Shown here piece by piece: positions 1 through 11,100 of a DNA stretch of 64,000 nucleotides. Origin of the DNA: Kryptolebias marmoratus (taxonomy: Eukaryota; Chordata; Actinopteri; Cyprinodontiformes; Rivulidae). Position 1 is the first letter of the stretch, and each line of letters opens with the position of its first letter. The notes below the pieces were generated by a model. That model did no database searches, was not told the origin of the DNA, and saw nothing but the letters and a program-made list of their open reading frames with translations. The stretch covers positions 12,674,380 to 12,738,379 of the forward strand of contig NC_051438.1 in assembly GCF_001649575.2 (NCBI RefSeq), in the 5' to 3' direction. Made by a program: the position numbers and the translations under genes.

Positions 1-92
1 AGAGATTAGTGAAACATTAAGGGCTCTTTGGTTGAAGTTTTCCAGTCAGTTTTAATCAGATCTTTTTTTGTGCTTCCTCTGTTCCTCTACAG

Positions 93-1234
93 TTGTGTGT
101 GTGATTGCGCTGTGTCTCACCCTGACTCTGGCCATAGGTCCTCTGTCTCGTATGGAGGCGTGGAGCATCGTGCTCGTCTGCATCTTCGTCGTCTTTCTCC
201 TGATCATCCTGTTTTTTATCTGGAGGCACCCGCAAAATCCTACAAAGGCTTCTTTTATGGTGGGAGTACTTTAACTGTTCTAACTATTCAAGTAGTAACT
301 GATCAGGATATATACGAGGATATTAATGATGATAATCGGCCCAATATTCTCCTCTTACAGGTACCATTACTGCCTGCTCTACCTTTAGTGAGCACACTCA
401 TCAACATCTACCTGATGGTGCAGTTAGGATCACAAACTTGGCTACGATATGCTATCTGGATGTTAATTGGTAAGACCATTGTTTTTTAAGGCTTATAAGA
501 CTTTAACTGATAGTGAAGATATTCAGAATCCACTGGAGCACAGCTACGTGGTGGTGAGAGCTATTTCTTGAAATATACCGGCGCTCTGACTCCGACGGCC
601 CGGAGAGGTTTTTGCCTTGATGGTCTTTGCATTTTTTTTGTCTATTTGTAGTTTTTGTGGTGTCTCTGAATTAATATTTGAACGTTTTTGAGGTCTGGTT
701 TCTGCTTTAAAACAGACGCTCTAAAAACGCAGACACTTGGTGCAAAAGACCTCGCGGCGTGGCACATAAATGCTCCCCGGTGAACAAAAGCCCAGTTGAA
801 CTTTGAGTCACTGCAGTCATGGGGAAATCTTCATGGAGCACTAAAGTTTCAGCAAATATTTCTCTCCACCGTGTAGCTTTGCTTCAGTGACTCTTGAATA
901 TCTTCGTTTCCAGTTGTGGTCAAAATTAGCGTTAAATAATAACTAAGACATTAACAAGAGTGCTAATATTTTCTGCTTTTCTCATTCACAATGGCAGACG
1001 AGCTGAGCTTTATTTCGGATTGGTCTGTTTTTGGGATTTTGCACATAAAGATTGTAAGATTATCGTGTTCTGTTTATGTATTATCCTCCATCTCTCCCCG
1101 CAGGGTTAGTTATCTATTTCTGCTACGGAATCTGGAACAGTGTCCAGAGGAAGCGCCTCAGGTCCAACCAGACACCCATTGAAACAGTCAGCGGCGTAAC
1201 AGAGAAGGACATCATAAAAGAGGAGAAGTTGTGA
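93..1234 (+). CDS. slc7a2: Cationic amino acid transporter, C-terminal exons (probable slc7a2, partial)
   Basis: These are the last three coding exons of a CAT-family (SLC7A1-4) transporter that moves arginine, lysine and ornithine across the plasma membrane. I read exons 93-259, 361-469 and 1104-1234; acceptors are ctctacag, tcttacag and ccccgcag, donors are atg|gtggga and attg|gtaaga, and the phase is consistent to the TGA at 1232-1234. The protein has four hydrophobic segments typical of the end of the 14-helix CAT fold, including [20 protein letters not shown] and the segment around [20 protein letters not shown]. It ends in a short charged tail, [12 protein letters not shown]. The 5' part lies outside the window. 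SLC7A1, 2 and 3 are close in this region. I chose slc7a2 because pdgfrl follows 2.5 kb downstream in the same orientation, as SLC7A2 and PDGFRL are neighbours in human. Family assignment is firm; the paralogue call is inferred from synteny. Confidence 0.78.
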
Positions 1235-1858
1235 GCTCAGTGGGAGTGAAGACAGATAAACTCAGATGTTACAGAGAGTAACTGTTCTGAATGGGTAAAT
1301 CTCAAGCGTGCAGAACAGCAACTTTACTTGGTAACATCATTTTTTTTGGTTTGTTTTTGTCCAAACTGCAACTTTATGACATCTTTGTAGTTTGTTGCGA
1401 ATCAGCACATTCTCTGCCACAATCTGAGAACAACCTAGCACATTTCTTTTTTTTTGTTCATGCAACATTTTATAAAACAGGGATTGGTTCTTAAAGTAAT
1501 TTTGCACATATTTAAACTACACTAAATTATTTAACCTATTCTGGTTTGTATGTTGCCTTTATCTATGTTAACACCATCTCAAACAGACTTTTAATCTGCT
1601 CCTGAAATAACGACAGCTGTAAAATGTGTAAATATATTTCAGTGCATGTGATTATAACATTAATTACAAGTTACCCGAGTTCATTTAATTATTAGTACTA
1701 ATTTAAATTATTAGACTGAGGCAATTGTACAATGTAAAAATGCAGAATGTTTTTTTGTTAATGTGTTTAAAGTTGTCTGGATGATTATTTTGTGTTTTGA
1801 GTGTAAATATGGAAACTTTACACATTTGCTAATTGTGCTGCTCTAAGTGTAATCCTAA

Positions 1859-1864
1859 ATTAAA
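1859..1864 (+). terminator. Candidate polyadenylation signal of the slc7a2-like gene
   Basis: ATTAAA lies about 630 bases past the stop codon in AT-rich 3' UTR-like sequence and is followed by GT-rich DNA near 1900-1920. The variant hexamer is common in vertebrates. An AATAAA at about 2484 is a downstream alternative. Confidence 0.35.
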
Positions 1865-1899
1865 GAAGAATCAGTCAAGTTTTACAGCTTATTGCAGTC

Positions 1900-3771
1900 T
1901 GGACTGGTTTTGTTGCAGGGTTTGTTGACTGAAGATAAAACTATAAACGCTGCAGTTTGTTTCTTTCTGCCGTTTTGACTTTAATGAACAAGAGACGTCC
2001 CACGAACCAGAGCTGGCCGAGAACAAAAGGACCTTTCAAGGCAGCTTTTTGTGCGTCACGTTCACAAACACGGCTTACAGTCGGTCATATGGAAGGATTT
2101 AAACCGTTCACACCAGCGTGTTGGGAATGTTATTAGAAATGTATGCCTTGTTTCGAAGAAATGAATTGGTAGATTTCTAAGAGTTTTACAACCAACCTGG
2201 TCTCAGGCCAGAAAAAGATATTCTACAAAGCAGTATATATCTTTGAAAGTGTCTATTTTACAACAGGATTAAGTCTCCAAGACAGCTTTATATCTAAGTG
2301 TTTAATCAGATACAAACAAATAATAATCTGTAAGTGTTAAGTCATTTAAAAAGAAAGTGTAATGACTTCAGTGTCTCTTGGATCTTTCTTTCTTCTGGTG
2401 AAACTTGAGAAATGAGTCTCTTAAAATACAAACCAAACACTTATTCATTTGTGAAAAAACAAACAGTTTGTGAAGGTAATGTAAAATAAACAAAAAACAT
2501 GATCATAAATCAAAAGTTTACTTTTTGATTTTGGAGTGACACTCCTGCTTTCACACTCAGATATTGAACAACTTTTTACTTTCTAAAATTCTGTTCTCAC
2601 GTTATAAAAAAAGGTTTCTGCTTTCAGATTTAAAGCCACTCCTGCTGGAAATCTTTATCCTAGAGCTCAAACTTCTGCGAAAAAACACACCGTTCGTTGC
2701 TGATATTATTTTTTACAATATGTGGGTGTGAACTGAAGGATTCCTGCTCTTAAAGTGATACTTAATTTACCTTAAAGAGGGTGGTTGATGGGAAGGTTAT
2801 GAGTAATCAATACATATCCTGTTTCCAATAGCTCTTTAAATGACCTTGACCAAGACCAAAATGGTTTGCTGTGAAATTAAAACGACCTGCAGTTTCAAAA
2901 ATTTCACAGCGGTTTGTGCAAATGTTATTTTAGAAACCCTGCTGTTAACTTGCAAAACACCATTATTTACATAAAATTCTTGGGAACAGAACAGAACAGA
3001 ACAAAACAGAACAACCTGTGGTTTAACTAATCACATGACATTATAACTAGTTGATCATTGGTTAAAAGTGAACAAGCTGGACTTTAAGATACTCATTATT
3101 TTATTCCATTCAATAATTGATCTCAAACCAGAAACAACCTGAGTGTTATCAGACTGTGTGATTAGTATCGCTACATGAAGTTAATGATTATTAAAAACAA
3201 TAGTTTAGGCTGAAAGACTTTCTCTTCATTTTTTAAATCAGATTCACTCTGCTTCTTCACAGATATAACTTTAATGTTTTAATTCATTGTAGAATAATAT
3301 GACAGTGATTCAGATCACACAACAACAAAGTTAAAAGTCTGTTCCAGCGCTGATAAATGAACAGATCGGTTGTTTAAGTGGGACCTTATCTTTAAAATCA
3401 AATCAGGCTGAATGTGGATGTTTCAAGACAACTTGAGGACGAAGATAACACATGCAGGTTAAGAAGTTTATTTGTCCCTAAATGTTTTTGATGGAATGGC
3501 CTCAGCCCACGTCTGGCCAGCGTTTGCACTCTTCCAGTTCAGCAGCAAAGCAAACAGGATCTGGGGCCCTCATTGGTCCGGACGCTCAGCAGGAATTTGG
3601 GGTGCTGCTTGCTGCTTCAAACTCAGCTGGAGGAATTTGTGCGGTCCTGGTAAACGACTGGCTGCTCAGTTTGCGAGCTCTGCTCTCCTATTTTCCTGTC
3701 GGTTTGCACGGTGAACTCACTGTGTTGGACTGCATGAACTAAGAAGCCGCACGCCACTTTGATAATCCACC
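1900..3771. other. Intergenic spacer, including pdgfrl upstream region
   Basis: No gene is visible. The stretch is AT-rich with a short GAACA-type tandem near 2987-3015. The last 300 bases before the pdgfrl start (3470-3770) are less AT-rich and contain an inverted CCAAT motif (ATTGG near 3572), so the pdgfrl promoter and 5' UTR probably lie here. No clear TATA box was seen. Confidence 0.4.
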
Positions 3772-6194
3772 ATGCCTCCTCTGAACTTATCTGGGTCGAA
3801 GCGGAGGCTGGTGCTGGGCTCTCTCCTGGTTTGTGCCCTAATCTCTGCATTAGGTAAGTCACTCTGATTCTTTGCTGTGTACTTCTAAAGCACACCGAAA
3901 CAGAGACATTTGTTCCAGCCTACTTCAAAGGCTGGAAAGGAATAATTAAATAACACTTTTGCTATAGCCAGGTTCTCTTAACTCTATCTGCAAACTACAG
4001 TTGAACAATGTTTCCTATTGTCCAAAAGATGCTCAAGAACAGAAGAGCGCTTTAGGAGCTAAACCAAATGTTGGTAGATCAACAAATAAGGAGTCAAAAC
4101 CTGCAAGGGCAAAACCAAAAATCAAACCTACACCTTCAGCTCAAGCACAGACCTCCTTAACACAGGTAGGACACAGTGATTATTTTTACTTATTAGGGGT
4201 GTAATGGTACATGTATTTGTACTGTGACGGTTTGGTACAAACAAGAACTACACCACAAATCCATTAGCCACAGATGATCCCATCAAAATGAGGGCGCACA
4301 TTTTATTTAACTGCATTTTGCTAACAGACAGACAGAAGATAAGCAGAGACCGATATGATTTAAATACTTCGTATAAAATGAGAGCTGCATTTATATGGGT
4401 TACCCTGAAGGATGTTTTTGTACCTTAGGGTGCAAAAAATGTACCTTTAATGTAAAAACAAAAGTCAAAAACGTGTACTATTGTTCATTCTACCATCCTT
4501 GTACTTTTCAAGATACAGCTGGAGAGACACAAACCAGTATACCTTTTTAGGAATATTTCTGTAACTTTATTTATTGCTGTGTATAGCCAACAGTTATGGT
4601 TGCTGACATATAGGAACCCAGGAGGTGAAGCCTGCATGGGTACAGGTACGGGTAAGTTATGGTAAGATCAACTAAAGCAAACACTCCTTAGTTTTATGCA
4701 TTTATTCATTTATTATAATCTCTTCTTGACCCAAGAAAGAGACACCTTTCTCGGGTTTGTCATGAACACTTTCTAGTGAAGGTACCAGCTGACAAATACT
4801 ACCTTGATTTACGTGACCTGCTACTTTAGACTCTTCCCACAGGTGAAGGTGCTTTGTTTTTCTGTCTCTCAGCAGAGTTATAGTCTGCTGTACAGAATGG
4901 CGACCTTCATCCAGAGTCGCGTACCAAACCGTGACTCGGGTGTACCACTACACCCCTAATATTCATCTGTTTTGAGTTGGCTTTGTTTTTTAACTGTTAT
5001 GTATGTAACACTCAAAGGTGCTAAAGAAAGGTAAGTTTAAGAAAGTGGGAGAGACCCTGAGTGTGCAGACAGGAGACACTTTGGAGCTGAGATGTAGAGG
5101 CAGACCTGTACAGTGGAGCGTCCCCCTTTATCTGGAGGAAGACGATGATGGAAGACTCAGGTACACCATTCAGTCCATAAATCTTCATTATGCTTTATGA
5201 TAACAGAATTGTAAAATTAGCTCCAGTTTGTATGTACCTTGGCTGTTTTTATGGGTTTTTTTGCGCTGCAGGACTGTCCAACACGAGCGATACAACGTCC
5301 TGACCTTAGTCAACACGACCGGTGCGGACACTGGAGAGTACATCTGTTACCCAATGTTCTGCGAGGACCAAGACTGCAGGAAGGAGTACAACAAAGCAGC
5401 CAAAGTCTTCATCTTCTTTCCAGGCATGAATAATAAATTTTATTGATACTTACTCATGTCGTTCTTAGAACCGAAGGCTATCTTTTACCACCAACTCAAC
5501 ATGAACCTTTTTAACAATCTTATCAGCAATCTGCCTTGTCCTTCAATGCGCCAACCAGACCCGCAGGAGTTATTTGTTCCCTCGTCTAACTACTATGAGA
5601 TGATTGAGCTGAGAAGCAACTGGCCGACGGTCCTCCCCTGCCAGGTGACGTCGCCGAAAGCAAAGGTCACCCTGCACCGTGAGTTCCCGCCCGCAGAGCT
5701 GGCGGTGGACGGGACAGAGATCTCCTTCGACGTCAAGAAGGGTTTCACCATCCATCGACCCAGGCCTTTTCACGCCGGAGTCTTGCACTGTGTCGCCAGT
5801 CTGGGCAACCTGAGGCAGAGCTCCATCAAGTACATAATCATCTATGTTAACTGTGAGTACTGCTGATAAGTTGATCATTTCACTCTGAGCCCGATCACAT
5901 GAGGTTTAAAGAGACAAGGACCCACACAAAAGGGGTATTTTAGATGTTTTGAAAGCAGTTGAGAACAATTCACACCTTACTTGTAGCAGGTGGCTCCTTG
6001 AACGACCTCAGTTTGAAGAAATAAAGTTTAATTTGGACTAAACTGATGAGCTAATGGCTAGTCCAAATGAGGTCAAGACTAAAAAGTGCTGCTGCCATTT
6101 AAAACTACTTTATAAAACTACTTTTGCCTCACTTGCAACAATTATTGTGTCCGCATTTTTATACTGTTACTCCAAGCACTTTGAGGGAATTAAC

Positions 6195-6257
<63 letters not shown>

Positions 6258-7424
6258 TTACTTTTATTGAAATTTTACAAATTAATGGCTGCATATTTGA
6301 ACAAACTGGGTTGAGAGACTGGTGACAAACCAATAGTTTCCATATGCAATCAGATCCCATGGCTCCTCCGGCTCCGGTGATCCAGGCTTCATTGAGCTCG
6401 GTGTCTGTGGGGGAGAACCTGCACGTCACCTGCACTGTGATGGGAGAACAGGACGTGAATGTAGAGTTCAGCTGGGAATACCCCGGACAGGAGGTCAGCC
6501 ACAGTTTAAAACTGTAAAACCAACCCCAGCTTCGTCTATACAGTACACTGTGCACAAGTTAAAACAAACAAACCAGATTTCTTTATATCTTTCTTCCAAG
6601 ACGCCAGCCTTTCTTGTAATCCTTTAAAGCAGCTTGGTCATTTTTCATTAAATTTGACATTTGGTCACTTTTTCATCAAAGAGCTGTTAGCTGAAAACTC
6701 ATCATAAAGTAGATGATCAACTGAATGATTAAACTTTCAGATACTGTTCATCTGCTGTAGATCCATTTTTAGGCCCAATCCCCTTTTGTTTGGCCTCCAC
6801 TTGGCCACTTTCTTAATTTTTATTAGCCTCAAACTGCACAAAATGTCATGGTCAGAAACACGGACTGGACAGGAAATGAGTTACAAAAAAAATCTTTGAA
6901 AGTCCTTCAGAACATCCGGCTCCTTGAAAGAAAATGAATGAGGCATGGTGTAATACTTTTGCACCGTACGGTTTTAAAGCATTAAATGTACAATAGTTAT
7001 TAACTGAAAAGCTGAGTGGTGATTCTTTGCTGCACCTTTAATCCCCTTAGCTTACCTCGTCATTTTACTTAGTTCATTATTAGTCACCAAGCACTGACCC
7101 TATGCACTTAGAGTACTGATAAATTACTAATGCTTTACTATGGTACAAATGGGTAACTTCCCCTCCCATCATCATCATTGCTTCTGAGTGGAGGTCCTGC
7201 TCTGGTTGCAGATTGGGAGACCTCTGTACACTCGGGAGAGCATCAGCCGGGTCAGCGGAGGAGGGGCCCGACAGCAGTCTCAGTCCGTCCTCCTGGTGGA
7301 CGAGGTGAGAGACGTGGACCAGGGGACGTACACCTGCACCGCTGAGAACCTGCAAGGAGCCAAATCAGTGTCCACCACAGTTAAAGTGCTTCCCAAAGCT
7401 AAAGCCAAGAAACCACGAGTGTGA
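3772..7424 (+). CDS. pdgfrl: Platelet-derived growth factor receptor-like protein, 7 coding exons
   Basis: This is a secreted Ig-domain protein resembling the PDGF receptor ectodomain without membrane or kinase parts. Coding exons: 3772-3853, 4029-4165, 5018-5160, 5272-5423, 5559-5852, 6354-6493 and 7212-7424; together they encode 386 aa (human about 375). The start ATG sits in accATGc and begins a signal peptide (hydrophobic core LVLGSLLVCALISALG). A Lys/Pro-rich linker follows (residues 28-80). Three Ig-like domains have the expected cysteine pairs: Cys99/Cys146 (with DTGEYIC), Cys199 and the Cys of GVLHCVAS, and Cys296/Cys358 (with DQGTYTC). Family hallmarks are LTLVNTTGADTGEY, KVTLHREFP and AENLQGAKSVSTTV. 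A basic tail (KAKAKKPRV) ends the protein. All introns are GT-AG except intron 4, which uses a GC donor. Phase carries through all seven exons. Human PDGFRL is a candidate tumour suppressor; that role is not inferable here. Confidence 0.93.
4193..4960. mobile_element. hAT-like MITE in pdgfrl intron 2
   Basis: The left end TTAGGGGTGTAATGGTAC is matched in inverted orientation by GTACCACTACACCCCTAA at the right end, and the inverted match extends inwards (cggtttggtac versus gtaccaaaccg). The element is about 770 bases and has no transposase frame, so it is non-autonomous. Target-site duplications are not clear. An inner stretch near 4395-4560 looks like a second, unrelated insertion. The hAT assignment is inferred from TIR style only. 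Confidence 0.65.
5936..6075. mobile_element. Hairpin MITE fragment (family B) in pdgfrl intron 5
   Basis: The stretch includes caggtggctccttgaacgac and matches the left arm of the MITE seen more completely at 35260-35757. The right arm is missing. It sits between the donor at 5853 and the acceptor at 6353. Confidence 0.5.
6196..6256. repeat. (TTA)n microsatellite
   Basis: About 20 uninterrupted TTA/ATT units lie in pdgfrl intron 5. Confidence 0.95.
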
Positions 7425-7480
7425 CGCTGCAGCTGGACAATGTCTCTGACGGAGAAGATGTCGTTCAGGACCAGCTTACG

Positions 7481-7481
7481 T

Positions 7482-7548
<67 letters not shown>
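7481..7548. repeat. (TATACA)n microsatellite in pdgfrl 3' UTR
   Basis: About 11 near-perfect hexamer units start 56 bases after the pdgfrl stop codon. The tract would be transcribed if the polyA signal at 8022 is the one used. Confidence 0.93.
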
Positions 7549-8021
7549 AAAACAGACTGACAGAAGGCATGTTTTTCACATGGTGTTTCTGGTGTTTCTT
7601 TGAGTACCATTAAGGAAAGTGTTTATATTGCCATGGTAAAAAAAAGATAAGAGACCCAATAAGACCAAGCTTGTTAGTTTTTATCAACTTATTAAAACAG
7701 AAATGTAAAGCAGAACATCCCTGGGATGAGACAGATCCAAGCGGCAGAGTTTGTTCTCACCCCAGATCGTCAGGGAGTTCTCATTTGAACAAAACTTATC
7801 AGCAAAACATCCCAACACCACCAGTTTTGTCATAACTGGGAGGCCGTATCACTGTAAACAGACAGACACCATACAGGACAATTCTGCTGGACCTCATGAG
7901 GGCATCTCAAAAAACCTATAGTTAATTTTATTTTTCCATTATAATTAGAAGGATGTTTTTAGGGTTTGTTACATCCAGGTTCTCTTTGTAGTTGCAGTAT
8001 GCTGCATTTCAGTGGTAGAAC

Positions 8022-8027
8022 AATAAA
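8022..8027 (+). terminator. Candidate polyadenylation signal of pdgfrl
   Basis: AATAAA lies about 600 bases after the pdgfrl stop, with T- and GT-rich sequence downstream (tagtttattc, gtgtactggtgtgtttggtgtgtg). Confidence 0.5.
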
Positions 8028-8119
8028 ACCTGCTGGTTCTTTTATGTCCCAGTTTGTTGTTGTAGTTTATTCAGAAACAGGCATCCAAATTAATTCCCTT
8101 GTGTACTGGTGTGTTTGGT

Positions 8120-11100
8120 GTGTGAGACAAAAACAAGAAGTCAAAAAACTAAAACACACAAACGAAACTATTTTCCAAAAAGAAAACATGGATGTTAGTA
8201 ATCTGGGACTCACTTTTGTATAAGAAATGCAAAGAGAAGCTCACTGTGGTTACCATGGTAGCATGTGTCTGTCACTCCCTGACAGCGCTCCTAAACAAAG
8301 AGGCAGGCAGAAATGCAGAGCAACAAGTAAATCTCAATCAAAAAATCACTTTGAAAAAATTGTAAGAAGCAGAAGCATCTGTGTTGGCATTATTTTATAT
8401 AGAATAAATCAATTTAAACAGCCTTCACTTCAAGATTTTAGGAGAAAATTCTGAGCCCAGATACAGTGGAAGTCAATAAGAGTTTGGGTGTCTGGAGGAG
8501 TTGAGAGAAAACAATAAGTGTAACAGAAGTAAGAGACACTCTTGGGGGAAGAAGACAAAAATGCCTACGTTTTGATGATTAAGTTGTATAAGAAGCATAT
8601 GTTTGTGGGAATAAAAAGAGTTTGCAAAAATTTGGAAAAGTTTAGACAGTTCAAGAGTTAGATTATGACATTGTTGCCCTCTAAGTTAAATATTCTGTGG
8701 CAAAATCCTTCAAAATCATAAAATCTAAACTGCAATGGTGGAAAAACTGTGTAAGTCCTCATAATATCTAAAAAAAGATCTAAAAAATCTAACTTTCTGT
8801 GACCCATTTCAAACTTGAATTTTGGTCCTACAGTGATGAAAAAAAAAAAAAAAAAATCTATCTATTAGTGCCTCTGATTTTCACAGACTATAGGAACTTT
8901 TAGCTTTCCTGTCATTTGTTCGGGTCAAAATTGTGTAAATTTGAGCAAATTTTGAAAAAAAGATTCAATATACACATTTAAATAACTCATTTCTGAAACA
9001 TTTTTACACAATAAATCATTATAAATAATCAATCAGGGAAAGGTAGCTGAAGATTTGATTGAATTTATCTGTAGTTTCCCTGCAAAAAAGAAAAAAATCA
9101 TAATTGTGCGCACTTTGTTAGTTTTGTCCGTAGGTGGCGCTGTAGTTCCTCTCATTGTGACGCCTCAGTGCAGCTATGGAAGGGGAGGGTGGGGGACAGG
9201 AGTGGGACAGCCTGCCTCCTGTGTTTCCTCTCACTCTGCTCTCTGCTGTTCAAACCTCTGGGAGGGAAAAGAACCAGTCCTGGTCTGCATCTCGTTCCCC
9301 CTCCGCTCGCAGCCTGGTCCAGATCCACTGTTCGCCTGCAGAATCTGGAGTGGGGAAATATCCTAAACAGCCACATTCCTTTTTTTTCTTTTTGCACAAA
9401 CAAAACTGCAGCAGAGTGCCACTGTTGCTCAGAGAGATGTCCTGCACTCAGAGGATGGTGAGTTTTTCTGATCTCCCTCATGCAGGTCTGCAGCAGCAGC
9501 CCTGAGGGTTACTGCTGAGTTTATCATCTGTGCATTTCTACAACTTTATGTTGACTTTAGGGCTTAATGAGACAGTGATGCTCTCAACTAGGCAGGATCC
9601 TGTAAATCAGAACAAGTGTGGGAGTTTGCATTGTTTTTAAGTGTGTATTTAACAAAAAAAAAAAGGATGGAGCAATATATCTTTGCCTTTTAGTTCAGGT
9701 CACTCTGCTGCCTCAGTGGCCTCCAACGTTTCCCCTGAAGTCCACTGAAAAGAGTTTGTCCTGCACGGCTGTAAACGTCCGGGCTGAAAACTCCTGGAGA
9801 GTTTCAGAGACAGAAGCTGTTTCTTCTCCGAGTGTTTGAGTGTGTGTGTGTGTGCGGGAGTCCTGGGGGCTGCCAGGCTGTCGTCGTGGAGACCAGAGGC
9901 CACAGGTGACCTCTGACCTGAGGACTCAGAGCCTGGTGGTTAGGGCTCCGTGTTGACGTAAGTGAAGGAGAAAACCTGACAATAGGGAGACAATGAGTGT
10001 GCAGCCAGGCTGTGCGGTAAGCCACTCCTGTAATTTAGGACTAAGGAAGCGCTGATAGTCGGGTGAGGGCTCATTACTGCATGGCAATCACCGAGACGAC
10101 TTAAACACTGCTTTGGGTTAAAGTCACCACACAAAAATGCTTTTTTTTTTTTTTCCCCCATCACTTCATATCACACATTTGTGACAGAGAGATGAGCTGT
10201 AACATTTCAGTTTTGTTGCTCGGAAGATTTGATTGATTTACTTCTTGTATCACCCCACTGAAACTGAGACAAATGAAGTTTAATTGTGCCGTAAACACAA
10301 GACTCAACAGCAGCTTTAGCTTTACCAGGTTATCCAGTGGAATAAAATACTGGTGACCATGTGCAGCCTACTGTATTTTTGACTATTTGGGTTTAAAATA
10401 AGATCTAGTCCTTTTAAAGCATTTTCTTTATCATTTCTTTGCTGTAAATGGAAACTTTCAGTGTGGAATTCATAAGCAGTCGACACAAGTTAGAGAGATA
10501 GAAGATAAGAAGAAACCTTAAAAGAGACCAAGTCAACATTTTTGGCACGTCTGGGAAAAGAAGGTATACTCTGAAAGGCCTAGACAGTTATGGAGGTTTC
10601 AGTGAGTAATTGTTGAGCAATGTTGAATCCCTTTAAAACATGTAGCCAGGTTCAAGGCTTTCCTGTAGTTTTTAGTCAATTTGGTGCCAAAGTTACTGGT
10701 TACCTTAAGCCTAACAGCAAAACTCAAGAACAGAAGTGTTTGATTTACTCACTTCTGGAGCAAAATTATCTGATCAAATTTTTTTTAAAAAAACAAGAGG
10801 AGTTTGGAAAAGCAGTGGAATGATTCATGGTCCAAAGCATTCCACATTACTTGTCAGACACGGTGGAGGAAGGTTTTTGTTATGGGCTTGTTTGGTTGCC
10901 AGTAGAACTAATTGTAGAAATGAGCATGTTTTTTTTTTTTTTTACTTGCTCAAGACAAAAGTTAAAAGATCCAAAAACAAGCAGCGGTGCTGTTCCGGCA
11001 ATAATCCTTTAAGGGAAGAAGCTCAACATTAGATAATTTTTAAGGTCTGCAGACTTCAGTCAGTAATCAGCTGCTAAAGATTCAAAAGAATTGTAGCTTT

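Noticed and set aside
9055..9505. Overlapping frames of 97-109 codons on both strands
   Set aside because: No homology or domain; mutually exclusive frames in a GC-richer block are expected by chance. Kept only as a possible non-coding exon.
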